Translations under genes and position numbers: made by a program | The notes under the pieces: model-generated | The model's database searches: none | What the model was told of the DNA's origin: nothing | What the model saw: only the letters and a program-made list of their open reading frames with translations | Source of the DNA: Bradyrhizobium genosp. SA-3 | Lineage (GTDB): Bacteria; Pseudomonadota; Alphaproteobacteria; Rhizobiales; Xanthobacteraceae | Direction of reading: 5' to 3' | Assembly: GCF_004212635.1 (NCBI RefSeq) | Contig: NZ_PSRT01000015.1 | Coordinates: forward strand, 1 to 64,000 | DNA length: 64,000 nt | Part shown: piece after piece, positions 26,073 through 36,074 of the stretch | Layout: each line of letters starts with the position of its first letter | How positions within the stretch are numbered: the first letter of the stretch is position 1

Positions 26073-26278
26073 GGCTGTTCCTCGCGGCTAACACGCTGCT
26101 TATCGCAGACAAGTTTCGCGCAAACGTTCAGCCCACCGCTCAAATTTTACCGGAGGAATTGGGGCACGGAGCACACATCACGGCACCGCCGCAATCCCGC
26201 TCTATTCTGCGACACGATCGACTGTGTCTTTGCGAACCGCGTAAGGTCTCGGTAGCTATTTTCCGAGAGCGCGGGAGA

Positions 26279-27256
26279 TCAGAGCCACTTCTTCCACTTG
26301 AAGATCCAGTACGGGACGATCGCGGCCACCAGCATCATCACCAGCGCCATCGGATAGCCGTGGATCCATTCGAGTTCCGGCATCGCCTTGAAGTTCATGC
26401 CGTAGATCGAGGCGATCAGCGTCGGCGGCATCAGGACAACAGCCATGACCGAGAACAGCTTGATGATGTTGTTCTGCTCGAGATTGACGACGCCGAGCAT
26501 GGCGTCGAGCACGAAGGTGATCTTGTTGGAGAGATAGGATGCGTGATCGGTCAGCGAGGCCACGTCGCGCTGCATGGTCTTGAGCTGCTCGCGCATGTCC
26601 TTCGACCATTTCACGCCTTCGACCACTGCGGACAAGAAGGTCACGACGCGGCCGATCGACACCAGGCTCTCCCGAACCTTCGAGGTCAGATCGCCCTTGC
26701 GGCCGATCGAGATCAGGATCTGGGAATATTGCTTGGCGTGGCCGTGGCGCTCACTCTCGGGCTCGAAGATGTCGTGCGAGACCTGGTCGATCTCGGCGCC
26801 GCAGCGCTCCAGAATGTCGGCGCAGCGGTCGATCACGGCGTCCAGGAGTTCCATCAGCACCATCTCGCCGGTGATGGAAGGCGTGCAGGAGCGACCGAGC
26901 TTGGCCTCGACCAGGGCGAATGGTTTCGGCAAATCGTAGCGCACCGTCACCAGGCGGTGGTCGCCGAGGATGAAGGTCACCGCCGTGGTCCGCGGCATGT
27001 CGGTATCGGAGTGGCACATCAGCGTCGCGGTCATGTAGCGCGCGCCGTTCTCGATATAAAGCCGGCTGGAGATCTCGATCTCCTGCATGTCTTCCCGGGT
27101 CGGGATGGCGATGCCCGCCAGCCGCTCCACCGCCTTGTCCTCGGCCGCGCTCGGGTTGAAGAGGTCGATCCAGACCGCGCTCTCCGGCAGCGCGGTGAGA
27201 TCTTCGATGACAGCCTTCTTGAGGGAGGCCTCGGAGGGAACAAACACCGAAAACAT
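26279..27256 (-). CDS. corA: Magnesium/cobalt transporter CorA family
   Basis: The 325-residue protein has a long cytoplasmic N-terminal domain and two C-terminal membrane helices. The signature YGMNF lies in IYGMNFKAMPELEW between them, and a basic KWKKWL end follows. It forms a pentameric Mg2+ channel in the inner membrane. No Mg2+ riboswitch-like structure is visible upstream. Confidence 0.93.
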   Translation of the reverse strand: MFSVFVPSEASLKKAVIEDLTALPESAVWIDLFNPSAAEDKAVERLAGIAIPTREDMQEIEISSRLYIENGARYMTATLMCHSDTDMPRTTAVTFILGDHRLVTVRYDLPKPFALVEAKLGRSCTPSITGEMVLMELLDAVIDRCADILERCGAEIDQVSHDIFEPESERHGHAKQYSQILISIGRKGDLTSKVRESLVSIGRVVTFLSAVVEGVKWSKDMREQLKTMQRDVASLTDHASYLSNKITFVLDAMLGVVNLEQNNIIKLFSVMAVVLMPPTLIASIYGMNFKAMPELEWIHGYPMALVMMLVAAIVPYWIFKWKKWL

Positions 27257-27591
27257 GACAACTCCAGAGAACCTGCGACAGAATGACAGCCCTTAGCGCG
27301 ATTCTGACAAGTTCACGATGACAACCGGATTAACGGAGCGTTGGTATTTAGGGCGGGGTCACGGCTCAACTGTGACGCGGAATCGACAGTTCGGGGCCCT
27401 TTGCCGCAAAATCCACACAGCGCCGCAAAACTTGCGGCAGAAAAGCCACAGCTGGGGTCTTGCAGCGCGGGATAAGGGCTTCAGTGCTGGAATTGTGGCA
27501 GATTTCAACGATAATGGGATTAACGGAGTCGAGGAACTTGGGCGCTAAGCTCAGGCCTTCCGCACGGTATTGTTTTGATTGGAACCAAACC
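27257..27591. other. Intergenic region between corA and the L,D-transpeptidase gene
   Basis: The 335-bp divergent spacer contains two copies of GGATTAACGGAG (27327-27338 and 27517-27528), 190 bp apart and in the same orientation. GCCGCAAAA also occurs twice between them. I see no gene. These may be regulator sites or relics of a duplication. Confidence 0.5.
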
Positions 27592-28278
27592 ATGTCGTCG
27601 CTGAAAGTTAAATTGGGGATCTTGGCCGCTGGCCTGATGCTGTCGGGCTGCATGCAGGCCACGCATTTCGAGGCGACCGACACCAAAGCCTTCAAGCCGA
27701 AGGACAAGGAACTCCTCGCTAAGGTCCGGTATGAAAATACCCCGGTCGCAGAGCCGTTCCGCCGCGCCATCGTCGAGTATCACCGCAAGGAATCGCCGGG
27801 CTCGATCGTGGTCGATTCCGACAACCACTACCTCTATTACGTGCTGGAGGGCGGCAAGGCGATCCGCTATGGCATCACCGTCGGTGAAGAGGCCATGGCC
27901 TGGTCCGGCATTGCCAAGGTTGGTAGCATGACCGAATGGCCGGCCTGGCATCCGACGCCGGGCGAGATTTCGCGCCTGGGCGTGCCGACTTATGTCGCGC
28001 CGGGTCCGGACAATCCGATGGGCTCCCGCGCCATGTATCTCTACTCGGGCGGCAAGGACACGCTGTTCCGCATCCACGGCACCAACCAGCCGGAATATAT
28101 CGGCGCCTCGATCTCGTCGGGTTGCATCCGCCTGACCAACGAGGACGCGATCGACCTCTACAACCGCGTCAAGGTCGGCACCATCGTCGTGGTGCTTGAG
28201 CCGAAGCATGGCGACTCGCCGTATAATTCGCGCTTGGCGCTCGGCGGCAGCCAAACCGGCCAAGCCGGCAGCTACTGA
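27592..28278 (+). CDS. L,D-transpeptidase (YkuD) lipoprotein
   Basis: The 228-residue envelope enzyme starts MSSLKVKLGILAAGLMLSGC, a lipoprotein signal with its lipobox. It carries the YkuD active site HGTNQPEYIGASISSGCIRL with catalytic His and Cys. It would form 3-3 peptidoglycan cross-links or attach proteins to the wall. The start is the ATG at 27592; an upstream in-frame start at 27460 gives no signal. It faces an extensin-like gene across a shared terminator. Confidence 0.92.
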   Translation: MSSLKVKLGILAAGLMLSGCMQATHFEATDTKAFKPKDKELLAKVRYENTPVAEPFRRAIVEYHRKESPGSIVVDSDNHYLYYVLEGGKAIRYGITVGEEAMAWSGIAKVGSMTEWPAWHPTPGEISRLGVPTYVAPGPDNPMGSRAMYLYSGGKDTLFRIHGTNQPEYIGASISSGCIRLTNEDAIDLYNRVKVGTIVVVLEPKHGDSPYNSRLALGGSQTGQAGSY

Positions 28279-28301
28279 TCGCATTCTGATCTCTGACATC
28301 C

Positions 28302-28330
28302 AAAAGCGCCGGTCTTACCGGCGCTTTTTT
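28302..28330. terminator. Intrinsic terminator between convergent cell-wall genes
   Basis: AAGCGCCGG (28304-28312), loop TCTTA and CCGGCGCTT (28318-28326) form a perfect 9-bp stem, with a T-run to 28330 on the plus strand and AAAA on the other side for the minus strand. It can act in both directions. One arm encodes the last codons and stop of the minus-strand extensin-like gene. Confidence 0.85.
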
Positions 28331-29400
28331 GTTGCCGGCTTGTGCGACCGGGCTTTGTTGCCATCAGCCGACGGCTTGTCCGCAGGCGCAGGGGGATTCT
28401 CCGCCGCCCCTTCGTCGGCGTCCTCCTTCGCGTCGGGCTTGGCCGCGACCTCGCGCGGCGGTGCCTCCTCGGGGCGCTCCGCCGGCAGCAGCGGGGCGAC
28501 CTGCGGCAGCGGATCCCACACGTTCCACTGGCAGATCCGGTAGTCGTTGCGCCGCTGCGCCAAATCGAGGTGGATGTGGTCCTCGTGGTACCAGTCCGAA
28601 CCCGGACCGAGCACGGTGGAAAAGCGCGCGCACACAGAATGCAGCACGCGCTCGCGCACGTCGCGCGACATGGTGCGGTCGGTGAGGCCGATCGACTGGC
28701 CGTTGGCGAGCTTGATGGCGCGGACGTCGAGGGCGTTGGCCTTGCCGTGTTCGGACAGCATCGCGCCGACGACGCGGTTGCGGCCGCGACACTCGAAGCT
28801 GTCGAAATTGTCGAGGTCGCTGATGGTGGAGCCGAGGCTCGCAGCCAGCGGCACCATGTCCTTGCGCACCCAATCGGCGACCGCGGACGCCATGGTGCAG
28901 CGGAGGATCGCCGCCGGCTTGACCGCCACCTTGCGCTTGTCCGGCAGCACGATGGCCTCTAACCGCACCAGATCCTCACCGCCGCAGGCGCCAGGGCCGC
29001 GGATATCCGGAATGGAGGGCGCGATCGCGATCTCCTCGGTCAGCGCCAGCCGGCAGGCCGAGACCTGCTTCTCGGGCGGCGGCGCGGCCTCGGCGGGCTT
29101 GTCGGCGCTTGGCTTGTCCTCGGATGGCTTGCCTTCTGGCTCCGGCGCCCCCTCGTCCGACGCCTTGGGGGCCTCTTCGGGGCGCGGTTTTGGCAGTGGA
29201 ATCTTGGCGTGACGAACGGCTGCGCGCGGTCGTGGTGTACCAAGGCCGAAGATATCCCATGGCGCAGGATATTTCCGCGCCTCTGCCCTCTCGGCGAGCA
29301 CAAGCGACAGCCCGAGCGCAGCGGTAACCATTGCCGCGCCGGTGGACATATAGCCGCGACAAGACCATTTGCGGCGAAAGTCCGGCAGGCTAAAACTCAT
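28315..29400 (-). CDS. Extensin-like (Extensin_C) secreted protein
   Basis: The 361-residue protein from the ATG at 29400 has an N-terminal membrane/signal segment (TGAAMVTAALGLSLVLAERA), a Pro/Glu/Ala-rich linker of about 80 residues, and the extensin-like C-terminal domain. That domain has paired cysteines and the peptidase-like motifs SEHGKANALDV and YHEDHIHLDL. These resemble D,D-carboxypeptidase metal ligands, so a peptidoglycan hydrolase role is plausible. The protein ends in a second Pro/Glu/Lys-rich tail. A TTG at 29418 is an alternative start. Confidence 0.85.
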   Translation of the reverse strand: MSFSLPDFRRKWSCRGYMSTGAAMVTAALGLSLVLAERAEARKYPAPWDIFGLGTPRPRAAVRHAKIPLPKPRPEEAPKASDEGAPEPEGKPSEDKPSADKPAEAAPPPEKQVSACRLALTEEIAIAPSIPDIRGPGACGGEDLVRLEAIVLPDKRKVAVKPAAILRCTMASAVADWVRKDMVPLAASLGSTISDLDNFDSFECRGRNRVVGAMLSEHGKANALDVRAIKLANGQSIGLTDRTMSRDVRERVLHSVCARFSTVLGPGSDWYHEDHIHLDLAQRRNDYRICQWNVWDPLPQVAPLLPAERPEEAPPREVAAKPDAKEDADEGAAENPPAPADKPSADGNKARSHKPATKKRR

Positions 29401-29465
29401 GACAATTCTTTGGCCCAATGCTGAGAGCGATAACGCGCCCAGCGACTTCTCGGAGGAACGTCAGA

Positions 29466-31094
29466 ATGCTCGGTTTGATGCAAGATTGGCCCCTGCTCTG
29501 CCACCGGATCATCGAACACGCCGCCAGGATTCATGGCAAGCAGGAGGTGGTCACGCGCTCGGTCGAGGGGCCGATCCATCGCACCAACTACGCCGAGATC
29601 CACCAGCGCGCGCTCAAGGTCTCGCAGATGCTGGAGCGCGACGGCATCAAGCTCGGCGACCGTGTCGCAACGATCGCCTGGAACACCTGGCGCCATCTCG
29701 AGGTGTGGTACGGCATCATGGGGATCGGCGCCATCTGCCATACCATCAATCCCCGCCTTTTCCCCGAGCAGATCGCCTGGATCATCAACCATGCGCAGGA
29801 CCGCATCGTGATGACCGACATCACCTTCGTTCCGATCCTGGAGAAGGTCGCCGACAAACTTCAGAGCGTGGAACGCTATGTCGTGCTCACCGACAAGGCG
29901 CATATGCCGGAAACCACGCTGAAGAATGTGGTCGCCTACGAGGACTGGATTGCGCAGGCCGACGGCAAATTCAAATGGAAGGACTTTGACGAGAACACGG
30001 CAGCCGCGATGTGCTACACGTCGGGCACGACGGGCGACCCGAAGGGTGTGCTGTACTCGCATCGCTCCAACGTGCTGCACGCGCTGATGGCCAACAATGT
30101 CGACGCGCTCGGCACCAGCGCCTCCGAGACGATGCTGCCGGTGGTGCCGCTGTTCCACGCCAACAGCTGGGGCATCGCCTTCTCCGCGCCCTCGCAGGGC
30201 ACCAAGCTGGTGATGCCCGGCGCCAAGCTCGACGGTGCCTCGGTTTACGAGCTGCTCTCGACCGAGAAGGTGACGCACACCGCGGGCGTACCGACGGTGT
30301 GGCTGATGCTGCTCCAGCACATGGCCGCCAACAATCTGAAGCTGCCCGATCTGAAGATGGTGATCTGCGGCGGCTCGGCGATGCCGCGCTCGATGATCAA
30401 GGCCTTCCTCGACATGGGCTCGAACGTCCGCCACGCCTGGGGGATGACCGAGATGAGCCCGATCGGCACCGTCGCGGCGCTGAAGCCGCCGTTCCAGAAC
30501 GCGACCGGCGATGCCAGGCTCGACGTGCTCCAGATGCAGGGTTATGCCCCGTTCGCGGTTCAGATGAAGATCACCGACGATGCCGGCAAGGAGCTGCCCT
30601 GGGACGGCAAGACCTTCGGCCGCCTCAAGGTCGCCGGCCCAGCCGTCGCCAAGGCCTATTACCGGATCGATGCCAACATCCTCGACGAGGAAGGCTTCTT
30701 CGACACCGGCGACGTCTCGACCATCGACGAGGACGGCTACATGCGGATCACCGACCGCTCCAAGGACGTGATCAAGTCCGGCGGCGAGTGGATCTCCTCG
30801 ATCGATCTCGAAAACCTCGCGGTCGGCCATCCGGCCGTGGCCGAAGCCGCCGTGATCGGCGTGTTCCACCCGAAATGGGATGAGCGGCCGCTCCTGATCG
30901 TGCAGCTCAAGCAGGGCCAGCAGGCCACGCGCGAGGACATCCTGAAGTTCATGGACGGCAAGATCGCAAAGTGGTGGATGCCCGACGACGTCGCGTTCGT
31001 CGAGGGCATTCCGCACACCGCGACGGGCAAGATCCTGAAGACGGCGTTGCGCGACCAGTTCAAGGATTACCGCTTCCCGAACGCGGCGGCGTAA
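29466..31094 (+). CDS. Fatty-acid/carboxylate CoA ligase (AMP-forming)
   Basis: The 542-residue adenylate-forming enzyme has the phosphate loop MCYTSGTTGDPKGVLYSHRS, motif GFFDTGDVSTIDEDGYM, the hinge DRSKDVIKSGGEWIS, and the C-terminal catalytic lysine in TATGKILKTALR. It activates an acid to acyl-AMP and then acyl-CoA. The closest group seems to be medium/long-chain or DmdB-like ligases. The ATG at 29466 has CGGAGGA upstream; an earlier start at 29418 adds an Arg-rich stretch. Confidence 0.92.
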   Translation: MLGLMQDWPLLCHRIIEHAARIHGKQEVVTRSVEGPIHRTNYAEIHQRALKVSQMLERDGIKLGDRVATIAWNTWRHLEVWYGIMGIGAICHTINPRLFPEQIAWIINHAQDRIVMTDITFVPILEKVADKLQSVERYVVLTDKAHMPETTLKNVVAYEDWIAQADGKFKWKDFDENTAAAMCYTSGTTGDPKGVLYSHRSNVLHALMANNVDALGTSASETMLPVVPLFHANSWGIAFSAPSQGTKLVMPGAKLDGASVYELLSTEKVTHTAGVPTVWLMLLQHMAANNLKLPDLKMVICGGSAMPRSMIKAFLDMGSNVRHAWGMTEMSPIGTVAALKPPFQNATGDARLDVLQMQGYAPFAVQMKITDDAGKELPWDGKTFGRLKVAGPAVAKAYYRIDANILDEEGFFDTGDVSTIDEDGYMRITDRSKDVIKSGGEWISSIDLENLAVGHPAVAEAAVIGVFHPKWDERPLLIVQLKQGQQATREDILKFMDGKIAKWWMPDDVAFVEGIPHTATGKILKTALRDQFKDYRFPNAAA

Positions 31095-31153
31095 GCCGCG
31101 GTGCCACCTCCCCTGGAGGGGGTGGGCGTTTGACGCATTGAAGCCTCCACGAC

Positions 31154-31237
31154 GTCATGGCCGGGCTTGTCCCGGCCATCCACGCCTTGCTCCGCTGCAC
31201 GGAGAACGTGGATGCCCGGGACAAGCCCGGGCATGAC
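31154..31237. repeat. 84-bp GTCATG...CATGAC palindromic repeat, copy 1
   Basis: The element begins GTCATGGCCGGGCTTGTCCC and ends GGGACAAGCCCGGGCATGAC, with ATCCACG and CGTGGAT inside, so it folds into one long hairpin. A second copy of identical length lies at 41697-41780. Confidence 0.88.
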
Positions 31238-31348
31238 GGTCTGGGCGCACGCGGAGCCCTTGAATTTGCAGCCGGGCCGTGGTCTCAACGGCGCATAGCC
31301 GCGCCAGATCGGCCGGCGCCGCCCGCAACACCCGGCAGAGCTCACCCG

Positions 31349-32206
31349 ATGGCCCGCAGGTTTTCCGCTCCCTATCAGTCGGAGCCCGTGTCCAGCCTCG
31401 CGAGCTGGGCGCGCAATCTGGCCGTCTTCGCGGTGGTGGCAGTGGTGGTCTCGATCATCATCGTCCGCTTCGACTTCCTGGAGATGAAACCGGCGCTGAT
31501 GGCCTTCTTCGGCGGGCTCGTGATCGCCGGCCTCTCGATCCTGTTCGGGCTCGCCGGCTTTGCCGCGATCTGGCAGAACGGCTCGCGCGGCATGGCGCGC
31601 ATCCTGCTCGCGTTCCTGATCGATGCGCTGATCCTCGCCTATCCCGCCTATCTCGGCCTGCAATATCGTAAGCTGCCGGCGATCCACGACATCACCACCA
31701 ACCCGATCGACCCGCCGCGCTTCGACGCGCTGGCGCCCGTACGCACCGGCGATGGCACCAACACCGCGGTCTATACCGGCCTCTATTCGGCCGAGCAGCA
31801 GCGCCAGTTTTACCCCGACATCGAGCCGATCGAGCTGGAGATCCCGGCTGACCGCGCCTATGCGATCGCGCGCCAGCTCGTCAACAAGCGCAAATGGCTC
31901 GTCATCGACGAGCGTGCGCCGCAGCCGCCGCGCCGTATCGGTCGCATCGAGGCGGTCGCGCGCACGCCGATCATGGGGTTCCGCGAGGACATCTCGATCC
32001 GGGTCGTGCCTGATGGCGATGATTCCCGCGTCGATGTCCGCTCCGCCTCGCGCTATTTCGAGAGCGACCTCGGCAGCAACGCTGCCCGCGTCAAAAAATT
32101 CATTGATGATCTCAACACCGCCGCCGATGCCGATGCGCTCAAGCCGGTGAAGAAGACGCCGGTCGCACCGCCGCCAAAGACGCCGGCGAAGACGGTGAAG
32201 AAGTAG
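31349..32206 (+). CDS. DUF1499 membrane protein
   Basis: The 285-residue protein starts at the ATG at 31349. Three hydrophobic segments lie in the first 110 residues (LAVFAVVAVVVSIIIV, LMAFFGGLVIAGLSILFGL, ILLAFLIDALILAYPAYLGL). A soluble DUF1499 domain follows (AYAIARQLVNKRKWLVID, SRVDVRSASRYFESDLG). The C-terminus is Lys/Pro/Ala rich. Function unknown; an envelope role is likely. Confidence 0.8.
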   Translation: MARRFSAPYQSEPVSSLASWARNLAVFAVVAVVVSIIIVRFDFLEMKPALMAFFGGLVIAGLSILFGLAGFAAIWQNGSRGMARILLAFLIDALILAYPAYLGLQYRKLPAIHDITTNPIDPPRFDALAPVRTGDGTNTAVYTGLYSAEQQRQFYPDIEPIELEIPADRAYAIARQLVNKRKWLVIDERAPQPPRRIGRIEAVARTPIMGFREDISIRVVPDGDDSRVDVRSASRYFESDLGSNAARVKKFIDDLNTAADADALKPVKKTPVAPPPKTPAKTVKK

Positions 32207-32211
32207 CGGCT

Positions 32212-32316
32212 GTCATTCCGGGGCGGTCCGCAGGACCGAACCCGGAATCCATCGGGCCGCAGCGTCGGTGGATGAATGGATTCCGGGTTCGATGCTGCGC
32301 ATCGCCCCGGAACGAC
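32212..32316. repeat. Palindromic GTCATTCCGGGG...CCCCGGAACGAC element
   Basis: The element starts GTCATTCCGGGGCGGTCCGC and ends ATCGCCCCGGAACGAC, with GAACCCGGAATCCAT inverted as ATGGATTCCGGGTTC inside. It is a long imperfect hairpin immediately after the DUF1499 gene. A related element lies at 34729-34814. Confidence 0.8.
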
Positions 32317-32325
32317 AATGGAACA

Positions 32326-33249
32326 CTAGGCGCTCGCCATCCGATACGTTCCGCCGATCACGGGATCGCCATCCGTCGCGACCACGCCTCGCGCGACCAG
32401 GTCTTCCAGGTGCGCCAGCACGGAGTAGCCAGCGGCGGTCGTCAGCCTGGGATCAATCCCGATATAGATCGCACGCACCATGGTCGGGATGTCGGCCTCG
32501 CCCTTGGCGAGGCGATGCAGGATCGAAGCCTCGCGCGCCTTGCGATGACGGATCAGGAAACGCACGAAGCGCTGGCCGTCCGGAATCTCGGGGCCATGGC
32601 CGGAGAAATACAGATCCTCCTCACGTGCGGCGAGACGGTTCAGCGACTCCATATAGTCGATCATCGAGCCGTCGGGCGGCGCCACGATCGATGTCGACCA
32701 GCCCATGACGTGATCACCGACGAAGTTGAAGTTCCGCTCGGGCCAGGCAAAAGCGAGATGGTTTGCGGTGTGGCCGGGCGTCGCCACCGCCTCGAGCCGC
32801 CAACCGGCACTTTCGACGACGTCGCCATGGGCGATCCTGACATCGGGCGCGAAATCGCGATCGGCTCCGGATTCCGGATTGTGCTTCTCGCTCTCGAAGC
32901 GCGGGCGCGAGGCACGGTGCGGGCCTTCGGCATAAACAAGCGCCCCGGTCGCCCGCTTGATCCGCGCGGTGTTCGGCGAATGGTCGCGGTGGGTGTGGGT
33001 GACGAAGATATGGCTCACCGTTTCACCGCGCACGGCATCGAGCAGCGCTGCCGCATGCGCCGCATCGTCCGGGCCGGGGTCGATGATTGCGACATTGCCG
33101 GTGCCGACGATGTAGCTGACCGTGCCGGTGAAGGTGAACGGACTCGGATTGTTACAGAGCACGCGCCGCACGCCGGGGCGGACCTCCTCGACGATTCCGG
33201 GCTTCAGCGGAAAGTTGCGGTTGAACGGGACGTCGTCATTGTCGGACAT
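32326..33249 (-). CDS. MBL-fold metallohydrolase (LACTB2-like)
   Basis: The 307-residue protein has the metal-binding motif FVTHTHRDHSP, further ligands in TPGHTANHLAF and DHVMGW, and a C-terminal winged-helix region (about 245-300) as in LACTB2-type hydrolases. Substrates in this group include RNA and thioesters. I start at the ATG at 33249; an upstream start at 33375 would translate a palindromic repeat. Confidence 0.88.
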   Translation of the reverse strand: MSDNDDVPFNRNFPLKPGIVEEVRPGVRRVLCNNPSPFTFTGTVSYIVGTGNVAIIDPGPDDAAHAAALLDAVRGETVSHIFVTHTHRDHSPNTARIKRATGALVYAEGPHRASRPRFESEKHNPESGADRDFAPDVRIAHGDVVESAGWRLEAVATPGHTANHLAFAWPERNFNFVGDHVMGWSTSIVAPPDGSMIDYMESLNRLAAREEDLYFSGHGPEIPDGQRFVRFLIRHRKAREASILHRLAKGEADIPTMVRAIYIGIDPRLTTAAGYSVLAHLEDLVARGVVATDGDPVIGGTYRMASA

Positions 33250-33280
33250 GGGACTTCCTGTACGTACCGCCACACTCTTC

Positions 33281-33390
33281 GTCATACCCCGCGGGTATCC
33301 AGTACGCCGCGGCGCCTGTGACGATGGCGAGGTCTCTCGGATACTGGATCGCCCGCCCCAGTGCGCATTGCGCACAAGGCGGGCAATGAC
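33281..33390. repeat. Palindromic GTCATACCCCGCGGG...CAATGAC element
   Basis: The ends GTCAT and ATGAC are inverted, with TATCCAGTA and TACTGGATC as internal partners and TGCGCATTGCGCA as a short perfect palindrome near the right end. It belongs to the same general class as the other GTCAT elements here but differs in core sequence. Confidence 0.65.
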
Positions 33391-33426
33391 AGCTCAGCAA
33401 AACAACCGCCACGGAATGCGTGACGA

Positions 33427-34641
<1,215 letters not shown>

Positions 34642-34728
34642 GAAACGTCCTTTCGCGTCTGGTTCCGTCATAAATTGCCCGACAAATTAAAGCGCCGCGG
34701 CAACAAGTGCAATTGCATCCTGGTTTCG

Positions 34729-34814
34729 GTCATTCCGGGGCGAGGCGAAGCGTCGAACCCGAAATCTCCTCGCCTCTACGACATCGAGATTCTTCAGCGT
34801 CATCCCGGAATGAC
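34729..34814. repeat. Palindromic GTCATTCCGGGG...CCCGGAATGAC element
   Basis: GTCATTCCGGGGCG at the left and CATCCCGGAATGAC at the right are inverted ends around CGTCGAACCCGAAATCTC. It fills the gap between the dehydrogenase promoter and ribB. Confidence 0.75.
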
Positions 34815-34822
34815 ACTGCGTG

Positions 34823-35899
34823 TCAGCTTTCGAGCTGCTCGTTGGCGACGATCTCGATGCCGAAGCCCGACAGGCCTTTGTAGTCGTGCACCGACGAGGT
34901 GAGGTGCCGGATCGAAGTGACGCCGAGATCGCGCAGGATCTGCGCGCCAACGCCGACCTCACGCCACTGGCGGTTGCGATCGGCTTCCGTGGACGTCTCG
35001 TCCGGCAGCGGCTCCACGGGCACACCGGCTGCGCCATCGCGCAGGTAGACCAGCACGCCACGGCCGGATTTCTTGAAATGCTCGAGCACCGCTGCCATGC
35101 GCTTATGGCCGGTGAAGGCGTCCTTGACGATGTTCGGCTTGTGGAAGCGCGTCAGCACGTTCTTGCCGTCGCCAACGCCATTGTAGACGAAGGCGACGTG
35201 GGCGATGGAATCGAACGGCGAGCGGTAGGCATAGCCCTGCAAGGGCCCGATCGGGCTCTCGGTGACGAAGGTCGAGACCCGCTCGATCAGCTTCTCGCGC
35301 GCCTGGCGGTAAGCGATCATGTCCGCGATGGTGACGTGCTTGAGCTTGTGCTCGGCGGCGAAGCGGGCGACTTGCTCGCCCTTCATCACGCTGCCGTCGT
35401 CGTTCATGAGCTCGCTGATGACCCCGACTGGCGGCAGGCCAGAGAGCTTGCAGAGGTCGACCGCGGCCTCGGTATGGCCGGAGCGCAGCAGCACGCCGCC
35501 GTCCTTGGCAATCAGCGGGAAGATGTGGCCCGGGCGGGCGAAGTCGTTGGCGCCGACATTGGGATTGGACAGCGCCCGGCAGCACGAGGCACGCTCCTCG
35601 GCCGAGATGCCGGTGCCGCCGTCGGGCTTGTAGTCGATCGAGACCGTGAACGCCGTGGTGTGCGCGGAATCGTTGTGGGCGACCATCGGATCGAGCCGCA
35701 GGCGGCGCGCGTCCTCCGTGGTCACGGGCGCGCAGACGATGCCGGAGGTGTGGCGGATGATGAACGCCATCTTCTCGGCGGTGCAGAGCGAGGCAGCGAC
35801 GATCAGATCGCCCTCGCCCTCGCGGTCCTCATCATCGGTGACGACGACAAGCTCGCCCCGGGCAAAGGCCTGCAAGACTTCCTGAATGCTATCGGGCAT
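34823..35899 (-). CDS. ribB: 3,4-dihydroxy-2-butanone-4-phosphate synthase with degenerate GTP cyclohydrolase II domain
   Basis: The N-terminal half (1-205) is a complete RibB domain: VVVTDDEDREGEGDLIVAA, AFTVSIDYKPDGGTGISAEE and PGHIFPLIAKDGGVLLRSGH. It makes the four-carbon riboflavin precursor from ribulose 5-phosphate. The C-terminal half (206-358) aligns in order with GTP cyclohydrolase II but has no cysteines where the zinc site CxxGDxxxSxxCxC should be; the region reads FHKPNIVKDAFTGHKRMA. It is therefore unlikely to have RibA activity. I see no FMN riboswitch upstream. Confidence 0.9.
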   Translation of the reverse strand: MPDSIQEVLQAFARGELVVVTDDEDREGEGDLIVAASLCTAEKMAFIIRHTSGIVCAPVTTEDARRLRLDPMVAHNDSAHTTAFTVSIDYKPDGGTGISAEERASCCRALSNPNVGANDFARPGHIFPLIAKDGGVLLRSGHTEAAVDLCKLSGLPPVGVISELMNDDGSVMKGEQVARFAAEHKLKHVTIADMIAYRQAREKLIERVSTFVTESPIGPLQGYAYRSPFDSIAHVAFVYNGVGDGKNVLTRFHKPNIVKDAFTGHKRMAAVLEHFKKSGRGVLVYLRDGAAGVPVEPLPDETSTEADRNRQWREVGVGAQILRDLGVTSIRHLTSSVHDYKGLSGFGIEIVANEQLES

Positions 35900-36074
35900 T
35901 TCCCAATCTCTATCGGTTATGGCCGGGAGGCTTAGCCGGACTTGAGCCGGGGCGCTAGTCTTCCCAGCGCAACCACTTATGCCGGACGGCAGGCCTGCCA
36001 GGTGGTTCAGGCTTGCACCGAAGATACCAAGGATATAGGCGCCGACCGCCGGAAAGGAAGGCGGCCGGGCGCGG

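Noticed and set aside
35900..36074. Possible FMN riboswitch upstream of ribB
   Set aside because: I looked for the conserved RFN stems and loops and saw none; the region is GC-rich without the expected blocks.
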